Origin: Actinopolymorpha alba DSM 45243 | Lineage (GTDB): Bacteria > Actinomycetota > Actinomycetes > Propionibacteriales > Actinopolymorphaceae | Assembly: GCF_000373925.1 (NCBI RefSeq) | Contig: NZ_KB892707.1 | Location: forward strand, 372,001 to 436,000 | Reading direction: 5' to 3' | DNA: 64,000 bases | Shown here: piece by piece, positions 9,450-17,822 of the stretch | Layout of the letters: each line of letters starts with the position of its first letter | Numbering within the stretch: the first letter of the stretch is position 1 | Translations under genes and position numbers: made by a program | Notes under the pieces: model-generated | Told to the model about the DNA's origin: nothing | What the model saw: only the letters and a program-made list of their open reading frames with translations | The model's database searches: none

Positions 9450-11108
9450 GTGGCGGCTCCGCAGAACTACCTCGCGGTCATCAAGGTCGTCGGTATCGGC
9501 GGCGGTGGTGTCAACGCGGTCAACCGGATGATCGAGGTCGGCCTCAAGGGCGTCGAGTTCATCGCCATCAACACTGACGCCCAGGCGCTCCTCATGAGCG
9601 ATGCGGACGTCAAGCTCGACATCGGTCGCGAGCTCACCCGTGGTCTCGGTGCCGGTGCCAACCCCGACGTGGGCAACAAGGCGGCCGAGGACCACTCGGA
9701 GGACATCGAGGAGGTCCTCAAGGGTGCCGACATGGTGTTCGTCACCGCGGGCGAGGGCGGTGGCACGGGCACCGGTGGCGCGCCCGTCGTCGCGAGGATC
9801 GCCAGGTCTCTCGGCGCACTCACCATCGGTGTCGTGACGCGCCCGTTCGCGTTCGAGGGCAAGAAGCGCGCGACCCAGGCGGAGGAGGGGATAAACGCCC
9901 TTCGCGACGAGGTCGACACCCTCATCGTCATCCCGAACGACCGGCTGCTGTCGATCAGTGACCGGCAGGTGAGTGTCCTCGACGCGTTCAAGCAGGCCGA
10001 CCAGGTGCTCCTCCAGGGTGTTTCGGGCATCACCGACCTCATCACGACGCCGGGTCTCATCAACCTCGACTTCGCCGACGTCAAGAGCGTCATGTCCAAC
10101 GCCGGGTCGGCGCTCATGGGCATCGGCTCCGCCCGCGGTGAGAACCGCGCGGTGGCCGCCGCCGAGATGGCGATATCGAGTCCACTACTCGAAGCCTCGA
10201 TCGACGGTGCCCACGGCGTGCTGCTGTCGATCGCGGGTGGCTCCGACCTGGGGCTGTTCGAGATCAACGAGGCGGCCCAACTCGTGTCCCAGGCCGCGCA
10301 CGTCGAGTCCAACATCATCTTCGGTGCGGTCATCGACGACGGCCTCGGTGACGAGGTACGCGTGACCGTCATCGCCGCTGGCTTCGACGGCGGCATGCCC
10401 CGGCGCCGGGGCAGCGCTCCGCACCAGGAGGTCGCGGGTCCGTTCAGCGCGCGGAGTGGGACGTCGGGCAGCACGCAGGGGCCAGTCGGTGGCATCCAGG
10501 GTTCAGTCGGTGGCATCCAGGGTTCAGTCGGTGGCGCCCAGGAATTGGTCGCTGGCACGCCCACGCCGCCTCCCAACGGTCGTCGACCGGGGGAGCTGGG
10601 GCGTCCGGCCGCTTCACCGGCCACCGCGGCGGAGCAGGCGGGCACCACGCAGTCGGGCGTCGGCCACTCCGGGGTGGGGCAGGACGGCGTCGGGCAGCTT
10701 GGTGCGGCACACAACGGCGTGACCCACCTGGGCGTGGCGCCGGCAGCCGGCCAGTCGACGGTCGAGTCCGCAGAGGTTTCGCCGGTCCAGTCCGCGCGGC
10801 CGAGCGCTCCTCACGAGTCCGTGGCGGCGTACGAACCAGCGGCCACGCGTCCCAGCGTTCCCACACCGCAGACCGACCTCGCTGCACAGACGCAGGAGCT
10901 GCGGCAGCGGCTTCTCGGGCACACCGCCGCCGGTCGTTCGGACGTACGCTCCACTGATCGGGCTCCCCACCCAGACTCGGGAGTGACGCCCCGCGCCGAC
11001 GCCGCGAGCCACATCGCGAGCCATCTCTCGTCGACCACGGGACGGCCACCGCGGCGACCCGCCACTGACGAGGGCGACGAACTCGACATCCCCGATTTCC
11101 TCAAGTAG
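9450..11108 (+). CDS. ftsZ: Cell division GTPase FtsZ with unusually long C-terminal linker
   Basis: FtsZ is the tubulin-like GTPase that forms the Z-ring. The start GTG 9450 is preceded by GAGAGGCGAG and gives 552 residues. The globular GTPase covers about residues 5-315, with [14 protein letters not shown], the tubulin signature [15 protein letters not shown] near residue 100 and the T7-loop region [11 protein letters not shown]. Family members are usually 350-480 residues. Here a low-complexity linker of about 225 residues, rich in Gly, Ala, Val, Gln, Ser, Thr and Pro, separates the GTPase from the conserved tail [10 protein letters not shown] (residues 543-552), the binding peptide for SepF and other partners. 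The linker contains a 21-bp tandem repeat (10483-10545). The tail is intact, so the gene looks functional. Confidence 0.97.
   Translation: MAAPQNYLAVIKVVGIGGGGVNAVNRMIEVGLKGVEFIAINTDAQALLMSDADVKLDIGRELTRGLGAGANPDVGNKAAEDHSEDIEEVLKGADMVFVTAGEGGGTGTGGAPVVARIARSLGALTIGVVTRPFAFEGKKRATQAEEGINALRDEVDTLIVIPNDRLLSISDRQVSVLDAFKQADQVLLQGVSGITDLITTPGLINLDFADVKSVMSNAGSALMGIGSARGENRAVAAAEMAISSPLLEASIDGAHGVLLSIAGGSDLGLFEINEAAQLVSQAAHVESNIIFGAVIDDGLGDEVRVTVIAAGFDGGMPRRRGSAPHQEVAGPFSARSGTSGSTQGPVGGIQGSVGGIQGSVGGAQELVAGTPTPPPNGRRPGELGRPAASPATAAEQAGTTQSGVGHSGVGQDGVGQLGAAHNGVTHLGVAPAAGQSTVESAEVSPVQSARPSAPHESVAAYEPAATRPSVPTPQTDLAAQTQELRQRLLGHTAAGRSDVRSTDRAPHPDSGVTPRADAASHIASHLSSTTGRPPRRPATDEGDELDIPDFLK
10483..10545 (+). 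repeat. 21-bp tandem repeat inside the ftsZ linker
   Basis: Two identical 21-bp units (10483-10503 and 10504-10524, CAGTCGGTGGCATCCAGGGT plus T) are followed by a third, diverged unit (10525-10545). They encode repeats of the type SVGGIQG and keep the reading frame. The repeat is a likely site of length variation by slippage. Confidence 0.85.
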
Positions 11109-11111
11109 CGG

Positions 11112-11855
11112 ATGACGCACCCCGCCCGACGCTCTGAACCGCCGTCCGTCCACGATGATCCGGTGGATCGTCGTACTCAGGTGGCGGACAACCTCGCGGC
11201 TGTACGGGCGCGGATCGCCCGCGCCTGCGAGGATGCCGGCCGGGACCCGGGAGAGGTCACCCTCGTCGCGGTGACAAAGACGTTTCCGGCGAGCGACGTA
11301 CGCCTCCTTGCTGGGCTCGGTGTCCGGGACGTCGGCGAGAGTCGGGACCAGGAAGCCAGCGCGAAGGCCGAGGCGTGTGCCGACCTCGACCTCACCTGGC
11401 ACTTCGTCGGCCAGTTGCAGACCAACAAGGCGCGCTCGGTGGTGCGGTACGCCTCCGTGGTGCACTCGGTTGATCGACCCTCGCTGGTGACCGCGCTCAG
11501 TCGCGCGGCCGCCGAAGTCGGCCAGTCGGTGCGTTGTCTGGTGCAGGTCCGCCTTGACGAACGCCCCGGCCGTGGGGGAGCAGACCCGATGCAGGTGTCC
11601 GAACTCGCCGCGTCCATAGCAGAGGCGCCGGGCCTCGCACTCGCGGGTGTGATGGCGGTGGCGCCTATGGGCGCCGACCCCGGTCCGTCGTTCGCGCGAC
11701 TCGCCGGGATCGCAGCGGACCTGAGGGCCGAGCACCCCGAAGCCAGGTGGATGTCGGCCGGCATGAGCGAGGACCTCGAGGCGGCGATCGAGGCGGGCGC
11801 GACACACGTGCGGATTGGGCGCAGGTTACTAGGTGCGAGGCCGCGCACCGGGTAG
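11112..11855 (+). CDS. YggS/YlmE-family PLP homeostasis protein
   Basis: This is a PLP-binding alanine-racemase-fold protein of the YggS (YlmE, PLPHP) family, which buffers pyridoxal phosphate. The PLP-lysine motif LVAVTKTFPASDV, then VGESRDQEA, LTWHFVGQLQTNKA and the C-terminal SAGMSEDLEAAIEAGATHVR are visible. It starts four bases after the ftsZ stop (ATG 11112, 247 residues). An in-frame GTG at 11163 would remove a poorly conserved N-terminus. Its usual actinobacterial upstream partner pgeF (YlmD) is absent. The family's place next to sepF is conserved in Gram-positive bacteria. Confidence 0.9.
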   Translation: MTHPARRSEPPSVHDDPVDRRTQVADNLAAVRARIARACEDAGRDPGEVTLVAVTKTFPASDVRLLAGLGVRDVGESRDQEASAKAEACADLDLTWHFVGQLQTNKARSVVRYASVVHSVDRPSLVTALSRAAAEVGQSVRCLVQVRLDERPGRGGADPMQVSELAASIAEAPGLALAGVMAVAPMGADPGPSFARLAGIAADLRAEHPEARWMSAGMSEDLEAAIEAGATHVRIGRRLLGARPRTG

Positions 11856-11921
11856 CGTCAACGCGAGACGGGGACTGGATGGTCTAGCCGTCGCAGCTCA
11901 CAGCGGAAGGTGAGAGGTCAC

Positions 11922-12419
11922 ATGGCCGGCGCGATGCGCAAAGTCGCGGTGTATCTCGGTCTTGTCGAAGACCAGGACCGCTATGACGACGATTACGACC
12001 AGTCCTACGACGGCGAGTACGACGGGGAAGACCGCGAGTCCAAGCCCGCGCAGTCACCGCCTGCGCAGGACGAGCGATCCGCGACGGTGGCGGCGTTCCC
12101 CGAGCGGCGCCGGGTGCAGGCGGCTCCTGAGGTGCAGGAGATCTCCCGCATCACCACGCTGCACCCTCGGACGTACAACGACGCCCGGCTCATCGGCGAA
12201 CACTTCCGCGAGGGCACTCCGGTGATCATGAACCTCACCGGTATGGACGACGCGGATGCCAAGCGACTGGTCGACTTCGCGGCGGGACTCATCTTCGGGG
12301 TCCGCGGCGACATCGAGCGCGTCACCGCCAAGGTGTTCCTGCTCTCGCCGCCCAACGTTCGGGTGCGGGCTGAGGACAAGGAACGCATGGCCGAGGCGAA
12401 CTTCTTCAACCAGAGCTGA
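11922..12419 (+). CDS. sepF: Cell division protein SepF
   Basis: SepF tethers FtsZ filaments to the membrane and binds the FtsZ C-terminal tail. The 165-residue product begins with a short amphipathic helix (MAGAMRKVAVYLGLVED), has an acidic Asp/Tyr/Glu-rich linker, and then the globular SepF domain (EISRITTLHPRTYNDARLI, DFAAGLIFGVRGDIERV, VFLLSPPNV). ATG 11922 is chosen because GGAAGGTGAGAGG lies just upstream; GTG 11910 in the same frame is an alternative. A TAGCGT hexamer at 11853 may be the -10 of its own promoter. Confidence 0.93.
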   Translation: MAGAMRKVAVYLGLVEDQDRYDDDYDQSYDGEYDGEDRESKPAQSPPAQDERSATVAAFPERRRVQAAPEVQEISRITTLHPRTYNDARLIGEHFREGTPVIMNLTGMDDADAKRLVDFAAGLIFGVRGDIERVTAKVFLLSPPNVRVRAEDKERMAEANFFNQS

Positions 12420-12617
12420 TGGTCGCGGCGACCGGCTTCTCGTCGAGCCGCGAGCGGTCCCGCAACAGGTCCTGTGGCGCCCCCGGCAAGGTCGATCGGA
12501 CGCCGGTCGTCGACCCGGCCTGGGGAGTGTCCACGTCAGTGTGGTGTGCGGTCGGCGCACGGCTTCAGGCGGGGATAAGGTCAAAGGCTCAAGGTCTGGC
12601 CATCCCAAGGAGCGGAC

Positions 12618-12914
12618 GTGCAGGTCATTGGGTCTTTGCTGATCACCGTGCTGTGGATCTTCCTCGTTTTCTTGTTTGTCCGTTTGGTTGTGGATTGGGT
12701 GCAGTTCTTCGCCCGAGGGTGGGAGCCGCGCGGTGTCCTGTTGGTCGCGCTCGAAGGGGTCTACACCGTCACGGATCCGCCCCTGAAGGCGCTGCGCCGC
12801 GTGATACCACCACTGCGCCTTGGTGGCTTCGCTCTGGATCTTTCATTCCTGCTACTCATCGTCATCGTCTACGTACTTGTGAGCCTCGTGGGCTACCTGT
12901 TCGGCGTGGCATGA
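12618..12914 (+). CDS. YggT/YlmG family membrane protein
   Basis: This 98-residue protein has two hydrophobic segments (LLITVLWIFLVFLFVRLVV and LLLIVIVYVLVSLVGYLFGV) around a loop containing EGVYTVTDPPLKALRRVIPP, the signature of the YggT/YlmG family. The family is linked by gene order to division (sepF and divIVA), but its biochemical role is not settled. GTG 12618 follows AAGGAG with seven bases of spacing. The 198-base gap before it contains a TAAGGT hexamer near 12577, so it may have its own promoter. Confidence 0.9.
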   Translation: MQVIGSLLITVLWIFLVFLFVRLVVDWVQFFARGWEPRGVLLVALEGVYTVTDPPLKALRRVIPPLRLGGFALDLSFLLLIVIVYVLVSLVGYLFGVA

Positions 12915-13011
12915 GACCATTCCTTTTGCAGCCCTCTCGGCCTTTGCTACTCAAACCGGGTACGGTTGCTCCGAACTACGTTGTCGAGTCCCGCGAGCCT
13001 GAGGTGAGGTC

Positions 13012-13827
13012 ATGCCGTTGACACCCGAGGACGTGCGCAATAAGCGCTTCACGCCCGTCCGGTTGCGGGAGGGCTATGACATGGGCGAGGTCGACCAATT
13101 CCTCGATGAGGTCGAGTCCGAGCTCGAACGCCTCAACCACGAAAACGAAGATCTTCGGCAGAAGCTTGCCGCTGCTCAGCGTGGTGACGGCGTTGGCTAT
13201 GCCAAGCAGCCCGTCCCCGAGCAGCACGAGCCTGTCGTTCAGCCGAGCGTGCGGCAAGCACCAGCGGCAGGTCCATCCAGCGTGGCCGAGGCCTCCAGCG
13301 CGGCGGCCCGCCTGCTGGAGATCGCCACACAGAACGCCGACCAGCTGGTCGGCGAGAGCAAGGAGCAGGCCAACCGGGTCCTCTCCGACGCTCGGGCCCG
13401 CGCCGAGCGGCTGGAGAACGAAGCTCGCGGCCTGGCCAGCAGGCTTGAGTCGGAGGCCCGCTCCAAGTCCGAGCAGCTGGAGCGCGAGACCGTCGACAAG
13501 CGCAATCAGCTCTTCGGCCAGCTCGACAAGGAGAAGGCCCGCCTGCAGCGCGAGGTTGACGAGCTCCGCACCTACGAGCGCCAGTACCGCAGCCGCCTCA
13601 AGGCTTACTTCGAGAGCCAGCTGCGCCTGTTGGCCGGCCAGGGGAGCATCGAGAACGGCATGGGTCCGAGCGTCGAGGCGAGTGCTCCGCGTTCGATCAA
13701 CTCCCACAAGCCGTCGGCGCTTGCCGCTGGTGGCGAGCGCATGGAGCGCGGCGAGCGGATGAGCGCGGGTGGCGGCACCCCCCGTCTCAACGCCCTGCTC
13801 GAGGACGACGACGAGTCCTCGCTCTAG
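13012..13827 (+). CDS. wag31: DivIVA/Wag31 polar growth protein
   Basis: DivIVA (Wag31 in actinobacteria) is a coiled-coil scaffold at poles and septa that organises cell-wall growth. The 271-residue protein starts with the membrane-binding DivIVA domain (LTPEDVRNKRFTPVRLREG, then YDMGEVDQFLDEVE) and continues with long coiled coils (about residues 30-60 and 90-210) rich in Glu, Arg, Ala and Gln. A Gln/Pro linker separates the two. The C-terminus is a disordered Ser/Gly tail ending in acidic residues. A TACGGT at 12961-12966 may be a -10 box. It ends the dcw region and is convergent with ileS. Confidence 0.95.
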   Translation: MPLTPEDVRNKRFTPVRLREGYDMGEVDQFLDEVESELERLNHENEDLRQKLAAAQRGDGVGYAKQPVPEQHEPVVQPSVRQAPAAGPSSVAEASSAAARLLEIATQNADQLVGESKEQANRVLSDARARAERLENEARGLASRLESEARSKSEQLERETVDKRNQLFGQLDKEKARLQREVDELRTYERQYRSRLKAYFESQLRLLAGQGSIENGMGPSVEASAPRSINSHKPSALAAGGERMERGERMSAGGGTPRLNALLEDDDESSL

Positions 13828-13885
13828 GACAGTCCGCGAGTCGAGGTTCTGACCGCACCACTGGCCAGGCCCGCGACCAACAGCT

Positions 13886-13934
13886 ACGCACCGATGCCCG
13901 GTCCCTCAGCGAGGGGGACCGGGCATCGGTGCGT
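13886..13934. terminator. Bidirectional terminator between wag31 and ileS
   Basis: A perfect 20-bp inverted repeat (left arm 13886-13905, right arm 13915-13934, starting ACGCACCGATGCCC) with a 9-base loop lies between the convergent ends of wag31 (stop 13827) and ileS (stop 13974). No clear T-run follows on either side, so it would be a hairpin-only terminator for both strands. Confidence 0.8.
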
Positions 13935-13973
13935 CTGTGAAACTCGCCGGCCGAGGTCAACCCTGCCGGGCCG

Positions 13974-16900
13974 TCAGGTGGCCCGGAACCAGACCGTCAA
14001 CCCGACGTTGGCGAACTCCGCCCGCGTCAGGCCAGGCTCCGAACCCACTGGCTCACCGTCGTGGAGCGCGACCGCCAGCACCTCATCGGCGACGAAGCTC
14101 TGATGCTCGCGGAGGGCCGCCGCGGCGTCGTCGTCGGTGCTGGACCACCAGACGGAGATGCGGTCGCTCACCTGGAGGCCGGCGTTCTTGCGCGCCTCCT
14201 GGAGGAGCCGGATGATCTCGCGGGCGATGCCCGCGCGGCGGAGTTCCTCGGTGATGGTGAGGTTGAGCGCCACGGTCTCGCCCTGCGCGTTGGCGACGGC
14301 CCAGCCCTCGCGGGGGCGTTCGGAGACGATGATCTCGGCCGCCTCCAGCGTGACGTCCTGGCCGTCGACCGACACCTTCGCCTGGCCGTCCTGGCGTAGT
14401 TGCCCGGCGAGCTCAGCCGGCTCGGCCGACGAGACCGCCGCGGCGATCCGCGGTGTGTCCTTGCCGAACCGCTTGCCGAGGGTGCGGAAGTTCGGCTTGA
14501 CGGAGTACTCCACCAGGCTGTCACCACCAGCTTCGCCGAGCCCCTTGAGCTCGAGGACGTTCAGCTCCTCGGCGACCTCGCGGCGCAGCTCTTCCGGAAG
14601 CTCAGCCCAGCCGGCCGCGCCGACGAGTGCCTGCCTGAGTGGCTGGCGGGTGCGCACCTTGGCCTCCGCGCGGGCGGCCCGCCCGAGTTCGACGACCCGC
14701 CGGGCCAGGGTGACGTCGGCGGCGAGCCCGTCGTCGATCGCCTGAGCGTCGACCTTCGGCCAGGCCGCCAGGTGGACCGACTCGGGCGCACCCGCTGCCA
14801 CCGGGCGGACGACGTGCTGCCAGACGTGTTCGGTGACGAACGGTGTCAGCGGCGCCATCAGCGCGGTGAGCAGCTCGAGCGTCTCGTGCAGAGCGGCGAA
14901 TGCGGCCGGGTCGCCGGCCCAGAAGCGTCGACGGGAGCGCCGGACGTACCAGTTCGAAAGGTCGTCGACGAACTGTCCGATGAGCTGGCCGAGCCGCTGG
15001 GTGTCGAAGCGTTCGTACGCGTCCTCAGCGTCGCGGAGCAAGCGGTGTGTCTCAGAACGCAGCCAGCGGTCAAGCACGGCGCTCGGCTGCGCGGGCCCGC
15101 CGGAGTCGTCGCTCGTGGTGTCGCCGGACGGCGCCCATCCGGCGAGGCCGGCGTACAGCGTGTGGAACGCCGCGGTGTTGAGGTAGGTCAGGATGACCTT
15201 GCGGACGACCTCCTGGATCGTGGCGTCGCCGACCCGCCGGGCCGACCAGGGCGAGCCCGAGCAGGCCATGAACCACCGCACAGCGTCGGCGCCGTGCCGG
15301 TCTATCAGCGGTATGGGCTCCAGCACGTTGCCGAGGTGCTTGCTCATCTTGCGGCCGTCCTCGGCCAGGATGAGGCCGAGGCAGACGACGTTTTCGTACG
15401 ACGACCGGTCGAAGATCAGCGTCCCGACGGCCATCAGGGAGTAGAACCAGCCGCGGGTCTGGTCGATCGCCTCGCAGATGAACTGCGCGGGGTAGGCCGG
15501 CTCGAAGCGTTCCTTGGCGTCTGGAGCGTAGGGGTAGCCCCACTGCGCGAACGGCATCGAGCCCGAGTCGTACCACGCGTCGATCACCTCGGGCACCCGT
15601 CGCGCGGGTTCCCCACAGGTCGAGCAGCCGAAGGTGATGTCGTCGACGAACGGCCGGTGCGGGTCGAGGGCGTCGAGGTTGGTGCCGGCGAGGTCGCCCA
15701 GCTCTGCCAGCGAGCCCACACAGGTGAGATGGCCCTGCTCGCACTCCCAGATCGGCAGCGGAGTGCCCCAGTAGCGGTTGCGGGAGAGCGCCCAGTCGAC
15801 GTTGTTACGGAGCCATTCGCCGTAGCGGCCGTTCTTGATCGTGTGGGGGTACCAGGTGGTGCGGGAGTTCTCGGCGAGCAACTCGTCCTTGATCGCGGTG
15901 GTCCGGATGAACCACGACGGCAGGGCGTAGTAGAGGAGCGGCGTGTGGCACCGCCAGCAGTGCGGATAGCTGTGTTCGTAGGTCTCGCCACGGAACAGCA
16001 AGCCGCGGGCGTCGAGGTCGGCGACCAGGCGCTGGTCGGCGGTCTTGAAGAACTCCCCACCCACGAGTGGCACCGAGGGGTCGAACGTGCCGTCCGGCAG
16101 GATCGGGTTGACGACCGGGAGGCCGTAGGCCCGGCCCACGCGGTAGTCGTCCTCGCCGAACGCCGGTGCCTGGTGGACCAACCCGGTGCCGTCCTCGGTC
16201 GAGACGTACTCGTCGACCACGATGTAGTTGGCGTTCTCGACCGGGACGAGATCGAACGGTCGGGTGTAGGTCCAGCGCTCCATGTCGGCGCCACGGAACC
16301 GCTCCGTGACCCGCCAGTCCTCGCCAAGGACCGGCAACAGCGCTTCCGCCACCACCAGGGTCTCGCTGCCGTTGGTCGCCACGGCGTACTCCACCTCAGG
16401 ATGGACCGCGACCGCGACGTTGGACACGAGCGTCCACGGCGTGGTGGTCCAGACCAGGAGGGCGGCCCGCGGTGAGTCCGTGCCGCCGGCCAGCGGTCCG
16501 GACGTCAGTGGCATCCGGACATAGACGGACGGGTCGGCGACGGTCTCGTAGACGTCGGGCTGGCCGAGTTCGTGATCGGAGAGCGCGGTGCCGCAGCGGG
16601 GGCAGTACGGACTGATGCGGTAGTCGCGGACCAGGAGGCCCTTGTCGTAGATCTGCTTCAGCGACCACCAGACCGACTGGATGTAGGCCGGGTCCATCGT
16701 GCGGTAGGCCTGGGACATGTCGACCCAGTAGCCCATGCGTTCGGTGAGTTCGGTGAACGCGTCGACGTGGCGTTCGACGGAGGCCCGGCAGGCGGCGTTG
16801 AACGCCGCGACGCCGTAGTCTTCGATCTCGCGTTTGCCCGAGATGCCCAACTCCTTCTCAACCGCCACCTCGACGGCCAGGCCGTGGCAATCCCAGCCGG

Positions 16901-17168
16901 CCTTGCGCTCGACGTGCCGGCCCCGCATGGTCTGGAAGCGCGGAAAGACGTCCTTGAAGACCCGGGCCTCGACGTGGTGGGCGCCCGGCATGCCGTTCGC
17001 CGTCGGCGGACCCTCGTAGAACGTCCACCGTGATGCGCCTTCAGTCCGTCCGAGGCTTTTGTCGAAGATGGCGTGCTCGTGCCAGAACGCGAGAATCTCG
17101 CGGTCGAGCCCGGGCAGGTCGCCGTGCGGATCGACGGGACGAAAGGCGCGGTCGCTGGAGGCAGTCAC
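13974..17168 (-). CDS. ileS: Isoleucyl-tRNA synthetase
   Basis: IleRS charges tRNA-Ile in the cytoplasm. The 1064-residue enzyme has the class I HIGH-type motif as PGAHHV (residues 61-66) in the context EGPPTANGMPGAHHV, and KMSKH near residue 607 (DGRKMSKHLGNVLEP). Pairs of cysteines (CPRCGTALSDHE, CWRCHTPLL, CSTCGEPARR) and the anticodon-binding C-terminal region follow. Length and the HIGH variant match the longer actinobacterial/eukaryote-like class of IleRS, a class often naturally less sensitive to mupirocin (known for the class, not tested here). The start GTG 17168 has GGAG six bases upstream. No T-box was found upstream. Confidence 0.95.
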   Translation of the reverse strand: MTASSDRAFRPVDPHGDLPGLDREILAFWHEHAIFDKSLGRTEGASRWTFYEGPPTANGMPGAHHVEARVFKDVFPRFQTMRGRHVERKAGWDCHGLAVEVAVEKELGISGKREIEDYGVAAFNAACRASVERHVDAFTELTERMGYWVDMSQAYRTMDPAYIQSVWWSLKQIYDKGLLVRDYRISPYCPRCGTALSDHELGQPDVYETVADPSVYVRMPLTSGPLAGGTDSPRAALLVWTTTPWTLVSNVAVAVHPEVEYAVATNGSETLVVAEALLPVLGEDWRVTERFRGADMERWTYTRPFDLVPVENANYIVVDEYVSTEDGTGLVHQAPAFGEDDYRVGRAYGLPVVNPILPDGTFDPSVPLVGGEFFKTADQRLVADLDARGLLFRGETYEHSYPHCWRCHTPLLYYALPSWFIRTTAIKDELLAENSRTTWYPHTIKNGRYGEWLRNNVDWALSRNRYWGTPLPIWECEQGHLTCVGSLAELGDLAGTNLDALDPHRPFVDDITFGCSTCGEPARRVPEVIDAWYDSGSMPFAQWGYPYAPDAKERFEPAYPAQFICEAIDQTRGWFYSLMAVGTLIFDRSSYENVVCLGLILAEDGRKMSKHLGNVLEPIPLIDRHGADAVRWFMACSGSPWSARRVGDATIQEVVRKVILTYLNTAAFHTLYAGLAGWAPSGDTTSDDSGGPAQPSAVLDRWLRSETHRLLRDAEDAYERFDTQRLGQLIGQFVDDLSNWYVRRSRRRFWAGDPAAFAALHETLELLTALMAPLTPFVTEHVWQHVVRPVAAGAPESVHLAAWPKVDAQAIDDGLAADVTLARRVVELGRAARAEAKVRTRQPLRQALVGAAGWAELPEELRREVAEELNVLELKGLGEAGGDSLVEYSVKPNFRTLGKRFGKDTPRIAAAVSSAEPAELAGQLRQDGQAKVSVDGQDVTLEAAEIIVSERPREGWAVANAQGETVALNLTITEELRRAGIAREIIRLLQEARKNAGLQVSDRISVWWSSTDDDAAAALREHQSFVADEVLAVALHDGEPVGSEPGLTRAEFANVGLTVWFRAT

Positions 17169-17384
17169 CGGTCACTCCGGTCTTCGAAAGCTGCTCGTCG
17201 GGGCCCGCCATCTTATGACCCAGCTCAGGCCGGCCTCCGGAAGGCCGCTCTTGAGTTCGTACATATCGACCGGGATCCGGCAGAAGGACGGCGATCGGCA
17301 TGTACGTCCCAGGCCGCGGGGGGAGCGGCTGGGCAGTCGCGCCGCTCGCCGGCAGGGGCTTGCATAAGCGTGCACACTGGCAGG

Positions 17385-17720
17385 ATGGATACGCCGCAGC
17401 GGATCGCGGTTCGGGTCAAGCCTGGTGCTCGGCGGGCCAGGGTTGGTGGCCGGTACGCCGGACGGAATGGCCCTGCCCTGGTGGTCGCGGTCAATGCCCC
17501 GCCCGTCGACGGTCGGGCCACCGAGGCCGTGAGAGTGGCGCTCGCTCAGGCGTTCGGCGTGTCCATCCGTGAGATTTCGCTCGTTTCGGGAGCAAGAAGT
17601 AGGGACAAGATCTTCGAGGTCGTGGCGCCGGATGTCACCGCGCGGTTGGAGAGTCTTCTTGACGCGGACGGCGACGACGCCAAACCGGCGAATGGAGCCA
17701 GTGACCTGAAGGTCCGGTGA
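17385..17720 (+). CDS. DUF167 (YggU, UPF0235) family protein
   Basis: This 111-residue protein matches the small DUF167 family: IAVRVKPGARRARVGG at the N-terminus and VVAVNAPPVDGRATEAV, then VSIREISLVSGARSRDK, in the centre. The family has a solved fold, but its function is unknown. ATG 17385 is used because the family normally starts a few residues before the first beta strand; the frame is open further upstream without homology. It is divergent from ileS (217-base gap) and precedes the dksA-like gene. Confidence 0.85.
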   Translation: MDTPQRIAVRVKPGARRARVGGRYAGRNGPALVVAVNAPPVDGRATEAVRVALAQAFGVSIREISLVSGARSRDKIFEVVAPDVTARLESLLDADGDDAKPANGASDLKVR

Positions 17721-17822
17721 ACACCGTATAAACCGCGATATCCGGTTGGGTGCTTCCATACCGGCCTGGGACCGCCTGGCATGCAAGGTCGGGTTGCGGT
17801 GGCCAGGATGAGGAGGACACAT

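Noticed and set aside
12419-13021. 200-codon frame between sepF and wag31
   Set aside because: It overlaps the well-supported YggT gene in another frame and has no homology.
14400-16475. 691-codon plus-strand open frame antisense to ileS
   Set aside because: High GC gives long antisense frames; the minus strand encodes a full IleRS with its motifs.
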